Assembly (NCBI GenBank): GCA_026707945.1
Contig: JAPOVV010000110.1
Coordinates: 417,535 to 481,534 of the forward strand
Source of the DNA: Gammaproteobacteria bacterium
GTDB taxonomy: Bacteria > Pseudomonadota > Gammaproteobacteria > Pseudomonadales > Azotimanducaceae
Direction of reading: 5' to 3'
DNA length: 64,000 bases
This document shows positions 1 through 8,403 of this stretch, in pieces. A program made the translations under genes and the position numbers. The notes beneath the pieces are model-generated. The model was not told where the DNA came from, did no database searches, and saw nothing but the letters and a program-made list of their open reading frames with translations. Position 1 is the first letter of the stretch. Each line of letters begins with the position of its first letter.

Positions 1-34
1 TCTTTCGAATGGGTGGTCTCACACGAATCGTGGT

Positions 35-718
35 GTGCGAAACTCCGCATCGCAGCCGCCTCGCGATACCTTTCAGTTTTGTTCGATACGATCGCTTGTC
101 ATCGGATTGATGGTCTTCGTTTGCACTTGGGCAGCATCGATCAATGCACAGCAATCCGAGGAGGTCAAGAAAGTCACCGACGCATGTGATATTGAAATTA
201 CGCCTATTGACCCTCAACAGTTAGCCGCGGATCCTGAGAAGACTAAAGCACGCGTCATCGCTCGTATGCTACTCGACATGGATCGATGTATTGGCGCACA
301 ATCCTCCCGTATCGCTAGCGCTCGACAAGGCATCGCTCCAGGGGCTACGCCTGGTTCGATGACGAATCAAAGTGGGTCCGAAGCAAGTTCGTCAGCGCAA
401 ACAGATCGATCAAAGCAAGCACAAACCCAAGCAAACCAGGCTTCTGGTGAGAGTGCGACAAACAAGTCAGATTCAACCAACACACCAATCGCGGAACCCG
501 TCGATAGCTCGTTAGCTGACGTCTTGAAATCCCTACCCGACCCAACAACGACTATTCAAAACGGCACAAGCGTGTTTGATTTCGACGCGGATGATGAGCT
601 CGTGTTCGATGACTATGCAAAGACGCTTCACGAAGCCTATTTAGCGGAAACTGATCCAGTGTTAAAAGAAGCACTGGGTAAAGAGCTAACCAATTACCTA
701 AACAATAAAAAACGATGA
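35..718 (+). CDS. Exported or anchored protein of unknown function, first gene of the VWA/channel operon
   Basis: I do not recognise the family. The reading frame starts here with GTG, but it is open without a stop to the left edge of the window, so the true start may lie upstream. Residues 18-38 form a hydrophobic segment ending near S-I-N-A-Q-Q, which fits a signal peptide or signal anchor. The mature part is low-complexity: a Ser/Gln/Thr/Ala-rich stretch (about residues 95-150) followed by an acidic C-terminal part with F-D-F-D-A-D-D-E near residue 178. This suggests a periplasmic protein with a flexible linker. Its stop overlaps the next start (ATGA), so the two are translationally coupled. 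Function unknown; inferred to belong with the downstream channel and VWA genes. Confidence 0.7.
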   Translation: MRNSASQPPRDTFQFCSIRSLVIGLMVFVCTWAASINAQQSEEVKKVTDACDIEITPIDPQQLAADPEKTKARVIARMLLDMDRCIGAQSSRIASARQGIAPGATPGSMTNQSGSEASSSAQTDRSKQAQTQANQASGESATNKSDSTNTPIAEPVDSSLADVLKSLPDPTTTIQNGTSVFDFDADDELVFDDYAKTLHEAYLAETDPVLKEALGKELTNYLNNKKR

Positions 719-2025
719 GTCACCCCGTATTACAGAAATTTCTTCAAGTCGCTTTAGGCGTTTTTTCGGCTTATGTTTGTCTCAACCTCTATGCCGTTCC
801 AGTAGGACCGAAGCTACCGGCTGAAGAATCTAAAAGCTCTTCAACAGTCATTGGACCGTCGTACGAACGACTCGATATACCTTCACTGGATTTCGCAGTA
901 GTCGTTTTCGACCCACAGCTCGATGCGAACGACGATCGGATGCGGGAGAAAGGTGTATGGCCTGAGGTTCGAAAAACCGAGAGCATTCGCTCTGCGTATC
1001 GAGTGAAGGAAGCGATTACTCGGTTAAACCAGTTTGATCAGGTAACGGTCGCTCCCTCCGCATCCGTAAGTGCGGATCTTTACTTACGAGGCAAGATACT
1101 AGAGTCCACGTCTGAAATCATGAAGATTCGCTGGAATCTCATCGACGCGCGAGGATTTGAATGGATCGATTGGAAAACATCGGACCATCGGGTTGCGCTC
1201 GGATGGCATCAGCGTTTCTACGAACCTGGTAAGGATGCATTTCAGCCACTTTGGAATGAAATCGCTCGAGATGTCTACGATCGCTTGAAGGACTTCGCTA
1301 AAAACCATGCAGACATCGCGAAACAAAACGAGTCACGTAGCGATCGCGGACGTTCACCGAGGTTGTCTCGACTAGACGAAATCACCCATACACGTGATCT
1401 GGTGCTAGCTAGATTTTTTGCGCCCGACCTATATGGTGACACGATAGAAGTGAACGATCGAGATCAATGGGAAATCAAGTACCTACCGGACCCGACGACT
1501 GAAGAATGGCTTCGGATCCAGGCTTTTTCGAGAAAAGACCAGGAAGTAGCCTCCCTGTATGACAAACATTACGCGGGCTTTTTCGAGCAGGTGAACCCAA
1601 ATTACGAAAAGTGGCTTAATGAGGTTTTTCCTTATGCACGGGAAATGCGGTTAGAAGAACGTCGTTACAAAGTGGAACGCGCCGTCGGAGGCATCGTATT
1701 AGCTGCATCCGCGGTAGCAGCAGCAGAAGCAGATTCAGAGCAAGCACGTGAAAATGCGCTCGCTCTGGGGAGCGCAATCGGCGGTGGTTTGATATTCAAG
1801 AGCTTGATCGACCGCGCGGACTTCAAGGAAAACCTCGGTCTATTTGACGAAATGTCACAGAGCTACCACGACACGTTCGCACCGGTCAATCTTCAGATTG
1901 AAGGCGAGACTGTCACACTACAAGGTCAGGCTGCAACACAATTCGAGAGATGGCGTCAAGTCGTTCACGATATTTACAGCCACGAGCAGACGGACGCATA
2001 CACGATACATATCGTGGACGAATAA
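715..2025 (+). CDS. Exported protein of unknown function with a Gly/Ala-rich hydrophobic segment
   Basis: Unrecognised 436-residue protein. The N-terminus (M-S-H-P-V-L-Q-K-F-L) leads into a hydrophobic segment ending at about residue 27, consistent with a signal peptide. The central region is soluble-looking, with many Trp, Arg and Asp residues. Around residues 320-360 there is an Ala/Gly-rich stretch (G-G-I-V-L-A-A-S-A-V-A-A-A, later G-S-A-I-G-G-G-L-I-F) that resembles a glycine-zipper or membrane-associating helix pair. It overlaps the upstream gene by ATGA and precedes the lipoprotein gene by 43 bases. I infer an envelope component of the operon; no enzymatic motif is visible. Confidence 0.8.
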   Translation: MSHPVLQKFLQVALGVFSAYVCLNLYAVPVGPKLPAEESKSSSTVIGPSYERLDIPSLDFAVVVFDPQLDANDDRMREKGVWPEVRKTESIRSAYRVKEAITRLNQFDQVTVAPSASVSADLYLRGKILESTSEIMKIRWNLIDARGFEWIDWKTSDHRVALGWHQRFYEPGKDAFQPLWNEIARDVYDRLKDFAKNHADIAKQNESRSDRGRSPRLSRLDEITHTRDLVLARFFAPDLYGDTIEVNDRDQWEIKYLPDPTTEEWLRIQAFSRKDQEVASLYDKHYAGFFEQVNPNYEKWLNEVFPYAREMRLEERRYKVERAVGGIVLAASAVAAAEADSEQARENALALGSAIGGGLIFKSLIDRADFKENLGLFDEMSQSYHDTFAPVNLQIEGETVTLQGQAATQFERWRQVVHDIYSHEQTDAYTIHIVDE

Positions 2026-2068
2026 GGCGACTAACCTAACTTTTCTATCTGTGGGAGCGTAGACGACC

Positions 2069-3085
2069 GTGCTCCGTCGACTGACTTTACTAGCTTGGGC
2101 GATTGCGATAGCAGGCTGCGCTGAGACGAAATCAAACGAGAGCGCCGATTCGACCGAGCGACCGAACCTGAATACGCCCGCGCAAGTCACGGTAGACGAA
2201 TCCTCAGATGCCGTGGGTCCTGCATCATCTGCTCAAGAAACGACCCAACCGGCAGCCAAACCCGTCGGTGAAGACCAAAACTTGAATACCAACGCTATCG
2301 ACAGATCAGCTTCCTTTACGTCTCCTCAACCTTCGCGGCGGGAATCCGAGGACACCAACACGCAAAGATCTTCTACGTCCGATCACTCCGATCAGCAGTC
2401 GACCTTTAACCAACATATGACCGCAGTACATCGCGCGATCGAGCAGAAACGATGGAAGGAAGCGTCGCGTCTACTTGAGGAAGCGTTGCAGCTCCAGCCA
2501 AATTCAAATGCGGCGCAGGATCTACGCGACTTCGTCGCGTCGCAACAACAACTGCTGGATCAACAAGATCTAGCCGAGAGATTTACCGCAGCGATACAAG
2601 TAGAGCATTGGACTGAAGCAAGCAAGATATCTAAAGGCATAAAAACACAGGATTCTGCTACTCTCGAGCAAATTGAACGCAGCGAGATCTTGGTTACCGC
2701 TGAACAGCTAGCCGACCGATTGCTTTCCGACCCGAAGCGACTTTCGCGCCCCTCAGTGCAGTCCGAAGTTAGTCGCTTGCGCAGCCTAACTGAAGATGTA
2801 GATCCGGGGAACCGTGTCGGCGAAAAACTCTCTAAATTGCGTAAATTGAGTCATCGTTGGACGACTCCTGTCGTGGTCAATCTCAATTCAGACGGCAATA
2901 CCACAGTCATATTGCGTCCCGGAAGGAGTTTGGGTCAATTCCGTTCACAGAAAATCCGATTGATGCCTGGGGAGTACGTATTGATTGGACGAAGGGATGG
3001 TTTCCGAGAGGTTCGTCGCTCATTGCAGCTCGACCCGAACGGACAGCCTATGAACATCGAAATCAAGGCGTTGGAACGGTTTTGA
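2069..3085 (+). CDS. Lipoprotein with TPR-like helices and a PEGA-like C-terminus
   Basis: GTG start, with GGGAG 12 bases upstream. The signal sequence ends in a lipobox (A-I-A-G-C, Cys17), so the protein is probably lipid-anchored. A disordered Ser/Thr/Gln-rich linker (about 18-115) precedes a helical pair typical of tetratricopeptide repeats (A-I-E-Q-K-R-W-K-E-A-S-R-L-L, then L-Q-P-N-S-N-A-A) near residues 125-160. The last 75 residues are beta-rich and contain G-E-Y-V-L-I-G-R-R-D-G-F-R-E-V, the pattern seen in PEGA domains. It overlaps the next gene by four bases (TTGA). Probably a periplasmic scaffold; partner unknown. Confidence 0.8.
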   Translation: MLRRLTLLAWAIAIAGCAETKSNESADSTERPNLNTPAQVTVDESSDAVGPASSAQETTQPAAKPVGEDQNLNTNAIDRSASFTSPQPSRRESEDTNTQRSSTSDHSDQQSTFNQHMTAVHRAIEQKRWKEASRLLEEALQLQPNSNAAQDLRDFVASQQQLLDQQDLAERFTAAIQVEHWTEASKISKGIKTQDSATLEQIERSEILVTAEQLADRLLSDPKRLSRPSVQSEVSRLRSLTEDVDPGNRVGEKLSKLRKLSHRWTTPVVVNLNSDGNTTVILRPGRSLGQFRSQKIRLMPGEYVLIGRRDGFREVRRSLQLDPNGQPMNIEIKALERF

Positions 3086-5136
3086 CTGACACAAACTCAT
3101 CTGATAGCGATAAACGCGCCGAAGAACTGCGATTGGACGAACTTGGAGCGTATCTAAAGGCTCAACCACAGCAATCAAGCGAACCAATCACACCATCGCT
3201 ACGGAATGTTCGTCTGAAGACAGCCGGTTTCGTGTTGGCAATCGCGATCGTGGGGGTCTTAATCGGATCGTTCTTGTTCTCAGAGGTCTATCAGTATTCC
3301 ATCGGACCGCCGGAAATCGAGTCCTCGTACGAGACTAAGCGTCAAAGAGGTAGCGCATTTGCCTTCTTCAATCGCGTTGTGGCCTTTTCCGACGAAGCGG
3401 TTTACGAATTCTCCAGCCCAGGCTATGCAAGTGCATCTGAAACGTTTGTGAGTCAGTCAGAAAAACGCGTTTTTTCTATCGAACTCACTCCCTTGCCTGG
3501 GTATCTTGACATCGTTGTTACTCAGGAATTTCCAGTTTCAATTCATGTAGACGGCGAACTACAGACTCAACTGGAGGCAATCGAATTGACGCGAGGACGT
3601 CACCTTGTTGCCGTCATGCGGGGCGATGTCAAGCTTGCAACCTATGCAATAGATGTCGAAGGCTTCGGCAATCCACAGGAAATCTTGATTGACCTTGCAG
3701 ACTATCAAGCGGTTCTACGTGTTGCTACGCAGCCAAAATCCGCGACGATCGAGCTAAACGGTACAAGGCTTGGACAAGGTGTGTTTGAAGGCGGCGTTCC
3801 AGCGATCGCAAGTCAACTCCAAATCCGAGCAGCAGGTTATGACTCAAAGACCATCGATATCGCCTTCGAGCGCGGAGAAACAGTCGATCTCGGCTCCGTT
3901 GCGTTGGATCCTTCACCGATCAACACCACGATTAAGACTAATCCTAGTAGTGCGTCGGTTTTGGTTGACGGGTCATTTGTAGGCGAAAGCGCCACTTCTT
4001 TCACATTACTTCCCGGTCATTCTTACGAATTAGTGGTAAGTAAACCTGGGTATCGAGAGCATAGAGCCGTTCTTTCGCCAGAAATTGGCAAGGATATCTC
4101 TCAGAACATCGATTTTGAACAGAAAACGATTCGGGTGGACGTGCAGGGAAGCCCCGTCGCGACGATACTCCTGAACGGGATTCCCAAAGGAGAGATGCCT
4201 CTGACACTCGACGTTTACCCAGGTGATGTCATAGAAGCTCGGCGTGAAGGCTTAACGCCACAATCCAAGACAGTATCCGAGGAGCATGGCGCAAATCAAT
4301 CGATAACTTTCGAATTACTCGAACCATCTAAACACGCCTATCACTTCGCGCCAGAACGATTCACGGCATCTGGCGATCTCGAATTGATTAGGTTCCCACC
4401 CGTCGGTTTTCAGAAATCCATCGGCATGGACAGAGACGAGAGTATTTCTGTAGAGATTACTCGACCTTTCTATCTGGGTGCAACCGAGGTCACGATCGAC
4501 GCATATCGTCTATATCAAAACTCGGTTCAAGGTCCCGACAAACACCCAATGTCGGACATATCCTGGATTGAGGCGGTGAAATTCTGCAACTGGTTAAGCG
4601 CACAACACGGTCTGCAGCCGTTTTACCAAATTAGCCCTTACGATGTGGTCGAAGGGATCGATACCACCTCGCTTGGTTTCAGGCTACCCACTGAGTTTGA
4701 ATGGGAAGCTGGCGCAAGCTTCAATTGGCGCGAGGGTCGTGTCCTTGAACCGTTCGAATGGGGCACCTCACAGACGATACCAATCGCTTTTGGTAATCTA
4801 GCTGGACGCGAAACGGCTAAGATCAAATCGCAATACTTCGACTCCTTCACGGACAACCATGAAAAGGAAGCGCCAGTTGCTTCTTACCTACCAAATGCCA
4901 ACGGCCTCTACGACATAACTGGCAATGTAAGCGAATGGACTCACAACTACTACCAAATTCGTCGCGAAACAAACGGCGGACCAGACTATTTAGGTCCAAG
5001 AACGGGCTTCGCAAATGTTGTGAAAGGATCAAATTACGAGACATCCACCATTGACGAGGTCGCTACAGATTTTCGCGAATTCGAGACAGGCAAACGTTCA
5101 ACGCTCGGTTTTAGGGTAGCCCGATGGATTTATTGA
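3082..5136 (+). CDS. Membrane-anchored PEGA-repeat protein with C-terminal FGE-sulfatase (SUMF1-like) fold
   Basis: I chose the TTG at 3082, which overlaps the upstream TGA and has GGA nearby; the frame extends further up but only inside the lipoprotein gene. This gives 684 residues: a short cytosolic N-terminus, one membrane helix (about 46-70), a beta-rich region, three PEGA-like repeats (about 210-276, 278-345, 346-413; for example K-P-G-Y-R-E-H) and a SUMF1/FGE-sulfatase domain (about 425-684) with R-L-P-T-E-F-E-W-E, G-L-Y-D-I-T-G-N-V-S-E-W and final G-F-R-V-A-R. The catalytic Cys pair of true formylglycine-generating enzymes is absent: the segment after V-V-K-G-S-N-Y has no Cys. The domain is therefore probably a binding fold facing the periplasm, not an oxidase. 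Confidence 0.85.
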   Translation: MTDTNSSDSDKRAEELRLDELGAYLKAQPQQSSEPITPSLRNVRLKTAGFVLAIAIVGVLIGSFLFSEVYQYSIGPPEIESSYETKRQRGSAFAFFNRVVAFSDEAVYEFSSPGYASASETFVSQSEKRVFSIELTPLPGYLDIVVTQEFPVSIHVDGELQTQLEAIELTRGRHLVAVMRGDVKLATYAIDVEGFGNPQEILIDLADYQAVLRVATQPKSATIELNGTRLGQGVFEGGVPAIASQLQIRAAGYDSKTIDIAFERGETVDLGSVALDPSPINTTIKTNPSSASVLVDGSFVGESATSFTLLPGHSYELVVSKPGYREHRAVLSPEIGKDISQNIDFEQKTIRVDVQGSPVATILLNGIPKGEMPLTLDVYPGDVIEARREGLTPQSKTVSEEHGANQSITFELLEPSKHAYHFAPERFTASGDLELIRFPPVGFQKSIGMDRDESISVEITRPFYLGATEVTIDAYRLYQNSVQGPDKHPMSDISWIEAVKFCNWLSAQHGLQPFYQISPYDVVEGIDTTSLGFRLPTEFEWEAGASFNWREGRVLEPFEWGTSQTIPIAFGNLAGRETAKIKSQYFDSFTDNHEKEAPVASYLPNANGLYDITGNVSEWTHNYYQIRRETNGGPDYLGPRTGFANVVKGSNYETSTIDEVATDFREFETGKRSTLGFRVARWIY

Positions 5137-5411
5137 ATCAAAAGGGATTGTTGTTAGCCATCTGTCTAGTCGGCGCAGTGCTCTTGGCTGCGGATGAAGA
5201 CCAATCAGACGAAGCGCCTCAAAAATCTCGACTATCGACTGACGACATTCATGAATCTCAATCCGAGAAAACTCCCGTAGATGAAGATGATCCACCTACG
5301 GGACCCGTTCGAGACACCAAGCAGAGCAGTCAAGCAACAGAGCTGAAACCGCTGGAGCTGAAAGAACGTATCAGAGCCCATGCGAACATTGATTTACCTC
5401 AAGACATCTAG
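5124..5411 (+). CDS. Small acidic exported protein of unknown function
   Basis: 95 residues; overlaps the end of the PEGA/FGE-like gene by 13 bases. The N-terminus (L-L-N-Q-K-G-L-L-L-A-I-C-L-V-G-A-V-L-L-A) looks like a signal peptide with cleavage near L-L-A-A-D. The remainder is hydrophilic, rich in Asp, Glu, Ser and Pro, and probably disordered. I do not recognise a family. Position between the anchored PEGA protein and the channel subunit suggests a small periplasmic accessory of the same complex. Confidence 0.65.
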   Translation: MDLLNQKGLLLAICLVGAVLLAADEDQSDEAPQKSRLSTDDIHESQSEKTPVDEDDPPTGPVRDTKQSSQATELKPLELKERIRAHANIDLPQDI

Positions 5412-5433
5412 TTGAGGATTACGCCGTTCAACT

Positions 5434-6291
5434 ATGAAAGCACTTGCGAAATTCGCCATTAACAACAGTCTGATCGTTGATATTTTTGGACTGTTGATCA
5501 GCGGCGTCGTTGTCCACTTAGTCTATATGTTCTGGATAGATCCGAGCGCTTCGCAGTTGCTCTACATCGCCCAAGAACAAGGCGAGCCACCGCCTAGAAC
5601 GCTGGCGATCATTTTGAAAGATCCAGAACAGGAAATCTGCGTTATCCTCGGTTTATGGTGCGCATGGCTCTGGCTGTTCCGCTACCAGTTGTTCATGGAT
5701 GAACCACATTTACTCAAAACCGATTTCTTAGATTTAAGAAACAAGACTGCATTTGACGACGTTGTGTTAACCGAGTTACGTCGTAATGTAACAGAGAAGC
5801 TTCGAGACGCCCCGCATTTAAAGCTCCTTGGAGTTATTGAAACCGTTCTCAATACGCTCGAACCACATAGACCAATTTCTCAATTCAAAGAAGCAAGCGA
5901 CATTGGCGCTGCGGCGTGTGACGTCTATTTGGAGCAACTCGACGCCAAACTTAGCCTAAACAAGTACATTCTCTGGGCGATTCCGTCAGTTGGTTTTCTT
6001 GGAACAGTGAGGGGCATCGGTGAAGCACTCGGGCGCGCAGATGAAGCTCTGGCAGGCGACATAACCGGAGTTGCAAACAGCCTAGGTGTTGCCTTTAACT
6101 CTACGTTTTGTGCGCTATTCATCAGTCTTGTACTGATGTTGGCTTCCTACTTATTGCAAGGTCGAGAAGAACGTCTTGTCGCAAATTACAAGCATTTCAT
6201 CGCGGCCGATCTCATTGGTAAGCTGACCTCACTCGCTAAAGCACAGGCCAGTCCGAGACCTCTGGCTCCAGACGATGAGTCGTACGGTTAA
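5434..6291 (+). CDS. MotA/TolQ/ExbB-type proton-channel subunit
   Basis: 285-residue inner-membrane protein. Hydrophobic helices lie at about 10-33, 69-88, 175-197 and 217-242. The last two match the MotA/TolQ/ExbB signature: A-I-P-S-V-G-F-L-G-T-V-R-G-I-G in the third helix and N-S-L-G-V-A-F-N-S-T-F-C-A-L in the fourth, with the large cytosolic domain between helices two and three. In known systems such subunits form a pentamer around a dimer of an ExbD/TolR/MotB-like partner and conduct protons. No ordinary ExbD or TolR gene is adjacent; the following VWA genes carry the equivalent single helix with an Asp. The next gene overlaps it by 17 bases. Substrate or mechanical role unknown. Confidence 0.85.
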   Translation: MKALAKFAINNSLIVDIFGLLISGVVVHLVYMFWIDPSASQLLYIAQEQGEPPPRTLAIILKDPEQEICVILGLWCAWLWLFRYQLFMDEPHLLKTDFLDLRNKTAFDDVVLTELRRNVTEKLRDAPHLKLLGVIETVLNTLEPHRPISQFKEASDIGAAACDVYLEQLDAKLSLNKYILWAIPSVGFLGTVRGIGEALGRADEALAGDITGVANSLGVAFNSTFCALFISLVLMLASYLLQGREERLVANYKHFIAADLIGKLTSLAKAQASPRPLAPDDESYG

Positions 6292-7411
6292 GCGCCAATC
6301 CGTCGTTGCGTTCGGACTTAGTTTTCTCGATGTACTCTGTTGCGGACTCGGGGCAGCTGTGTTGCTACTACTCGTCGTTAAGCACGGTGAAACTGTCGCC
6401 GAAATCGACGCCGCAGGATTCCTTATCGAGCATGTGACAGCGATTCAGGAACTTATCGCGACCAAGTCAGAGGAGAAGACCGAATTAGAGCGTGTCGCCG
6501 ATGAGACGCAGCGCCAGATCATCGCTCTGACGGCACAGGATGATGCGAGGTCGTCAATTTCAAGATTGCAGTCTACCCGGCTTGCCAAACTATTAAGGGA
6601 AGTGCAGCAACAACGCATCGCGCTAAACAGTGCTCGGCAAGTACTTGCGGCCGACGCAGCCAATCATCAACGCCTCGCTGAAGAAGCTCAGCAAGTATCA
6701 TCGCAACAACACCTGACGGGACTCATGGTCGATAGCGATCGGGTTGTAGTGTTGCTCGATTCCTCCGCGAGCATGCTTAGTTCGAACCTCGTCGAGATCA
6801 TTCGGCTACGGGTATCAAACCCTCAAATTCAGTTGAGTGCTGAAAAGTGGGTCTCCGCAAGGGGCGCCGCGAAGTGGGTTATCGAACGTATGCCGATCGG
6901 CGCTTCTTATGAGATTTTGACCTACAGCGATGTCGTGCGCGATTCCCAAGGCAACCTTGTAACGACCGCACAAGCTCCGCAATGGCAAACGAAACAAGAC
7001 GCCGACTCTGCGAGTACACACGTAGATTCATTACTGAAGGACCTCATCCCACTGGGTGCGACCGACTTGCGGACAGCACTTACCGCCGTCACCGCTATCA
7101 AGCCAACACCTTCCCAAGTAATAGTGATTACGGACGGGTACCCGACCCTGCCAGGCAAAGCCGCACTCAATCGACTCCGTGGTTGTCCACGCGCCAAGTC
7201 TGGGCAAGTACCGCTCATCTCTCCTAGCTGCCGCAGGAGTATTTTTGACCACGCATTGAGGGTGAATAGAAAAGATCTAAGAGGAATCCGCATTGACGTC
7301 GTGCTGTATCCGCTCGAGGGCGACAGCAATGCCGTTTTTGGATATTGGGAACTTGCAAACCTCTACGGTGGGCGACTACTGAGCCCAGTTCCCGGTTGGC
7401 CTACCTCATGA
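6275..7411 (+). CDS. VWA-domain protein with ExbD/MotB-like Asp-bearing membrane helix (copy 1)
   Basis: 378 residues: a single N-terminal membrane helix (about 14-36) with the motif S-F-L-D-V-L-C-C-G-L-G-A (Asp19 near its start), a coiled coil (about 40-145) and a von Willebrand A domain. The metal-ion-dependent adhesion site is complete: D-S-S-A-S at Asp162, the Thr of G-A-T-D-L at residue 263 and the Asp of V-I-T-D-G at 287. The membrane topology (short cytosolic N-terminus, periplasmic body) and the Asp match stator subunits ExbD, TolR and MotB. I infer it pairs with the channel protein encoded just upstream, replacing the usual peptidoglycan- or TonB-binding domain by a metal-binding VWA domain. 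Confidence 0.85.
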   Translation: MSRTVKRQSVVAFGLSFLDVLCCGLGAAVLLLLVVKHGETVAEIDAAGFLIEHVTAIQELIATKSEEKTELERVADETQRQIIALTAQDDARSSISRLQSTRLAKLLREVQQQRIALNSARQVLAADAANHQRLAEEAQQVSSQQHLTGLMVDSDRVVVLLDSSASMLSSNLVEIIRLRVSNPQIQLSAEKWVSARGAAKWVIERMPIGASYEILTYSDVVRDSQGNLVTTAQAPQWQTKQDADSASTHVDSLLKDLIPLGATDLRTALTAVTAIKPTPSQVIVITDGYPTLPGKAALNRLRGCPRAKSGQVPLISPSCRRSIFDHALRVNRKDLRGIRIDVVLYPLEGDSNAVFGYWELANLYGGRLLSPVPGWPTS

Positions 7412-8403
7412 AGAGAGAAGACGACCGCACGAGCGGTGCAACCGTCAGCTTTCTCGATGTGATCGCGTGTGCATTTGGTGCAATCGTGCTCTTAGTTTTG
7501 ATCCTTCCTATCGGTGAACTAGGAGTCTTAGCAGATTCAGAACCCGTAAATATCGATTACGGACAGCTAGTACAACAACGTCAAGCGCTTGATATGGAGA
7601 TTGACGCGTTAACACAAGAGATCGAAGAAAACAGTGAGATGTTGCAACAGCTCAGCGTCCAATCCAACAACAAGGATGCAACGGCTACCAAGTTACGCAA
7701 CACCATCGCGCTAACTGCAGCGGAACTCGATCGCCTTCAGAGTCGCACGACTGCAACGGAATCTGCGATACAGCAACTACGAACAAATGCACAACAAGCA
7801 ATTAGTACGACTACCAGCGAATACGCGGGTATACCAGTGGATTCCGAATATGTTGTATTCGTTATTGATACGTCATCGAGCATGCGATCGATCTGGTACC
7901 AAGTTACGGAGGAAGTTGAAGGCGTGCTATCACTCTATCCGGAAATGAAAGGCTTTCAGATTCTTAGCGACGAAGGAGGCTACCTCTACAAATCATTCCG
8001 TAAACGATGGTTGGACGATTCACCTCGGCTTCGTCAACGCGCTCTTAATCGACTCAAGACATGGCGTGCTTTCTCGACAAGTAGCCCTGCTAAAGGTATC
8101 AAGGTCGCGCTTCGCGATCTTTATGATCCGCAAAAGAAAATCGCGCTGTTCATTTTTGGCGACGACTTTTCTGGTTCTGAAGATCTCGATGACTATATAC
8201 AGAGTATCGATCAGACCATCGCCTCCGCTAACGTCACCGAGGGAACAATGCGAATTCATGCATTTGGTTTTGAAAATGATCCATTTATGACCTATTCGCC
8301 TTTGCGCTTCTCAGTTTTAATGCGTGAGCTTACGCAAAAAAACGGCGGTGCCTTCCTAGCACTTCCCCTTGCCGAACGTCAGATAAAGCGGTCATCAAAT
8401 TAG
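7408..8403 (+). CDS. VWA-domain protein with ExbD/MotB-like Asp-bearing membrane helix (copy 2)
   Basis: I start this 331-residue protein at the ATG that overlaps the upstream stop (ATGA); the longer frame begins inside the previous gene. It has the same architecture as copy 1: membrane helix with S-F-L-D-V-I-A-C-A-F-G-A (Asp17), coiled coil (about 45-125) and a VWA domain. D-T-S-S-S at Asp154 preserves the first metal-site motif; the last strand reads F-I-F-G-D-D (Asp252). The Thr motif is less clear than in copy 1, with S-T-S-S-P-A-K-G-I in that region. The two genes look like diverged paralogues forming a heteromeric pair. Last gene of the operon. Confidence 0.85.
   Translation: MKREDDRTSGATVSFLDVIACAFGAIVLLVLILPIGELGVLADSEPVNIDYGQLVQQRQALDMEIDALTQEIEENSEMLQQLSVQSNNKDATATKLRNTIALTAAELDRLQSRTTATESAIQQLRTNAQQAISTTTSEYAGIPVDSEYVVFVIDTSSSMRSIWYQVTEEVEGVLSLYPEMKGFQILSDEGGYLYKSFRKRWLDDSPRLRQRALNRLKTWRAFSTSSPAKGIKVALRDLYDPQKKIALFIFGDDFSGSEDLDDYIQSIDQTIASANVTEGTMRIHAFGFENDPFMTYSPLRFSVLMRELTQKNGGAFLALPLAERQIKRSSN

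Noticed and set aside
35..8403. Zorya-type antiphage system
   Set aside because: There is a MotA-like gene, but no OmpA-domain ZorB, helicase ZorD or ZorC/ZorE; the VWA and PEGA/FGE-like genes do not occur in Zorya.
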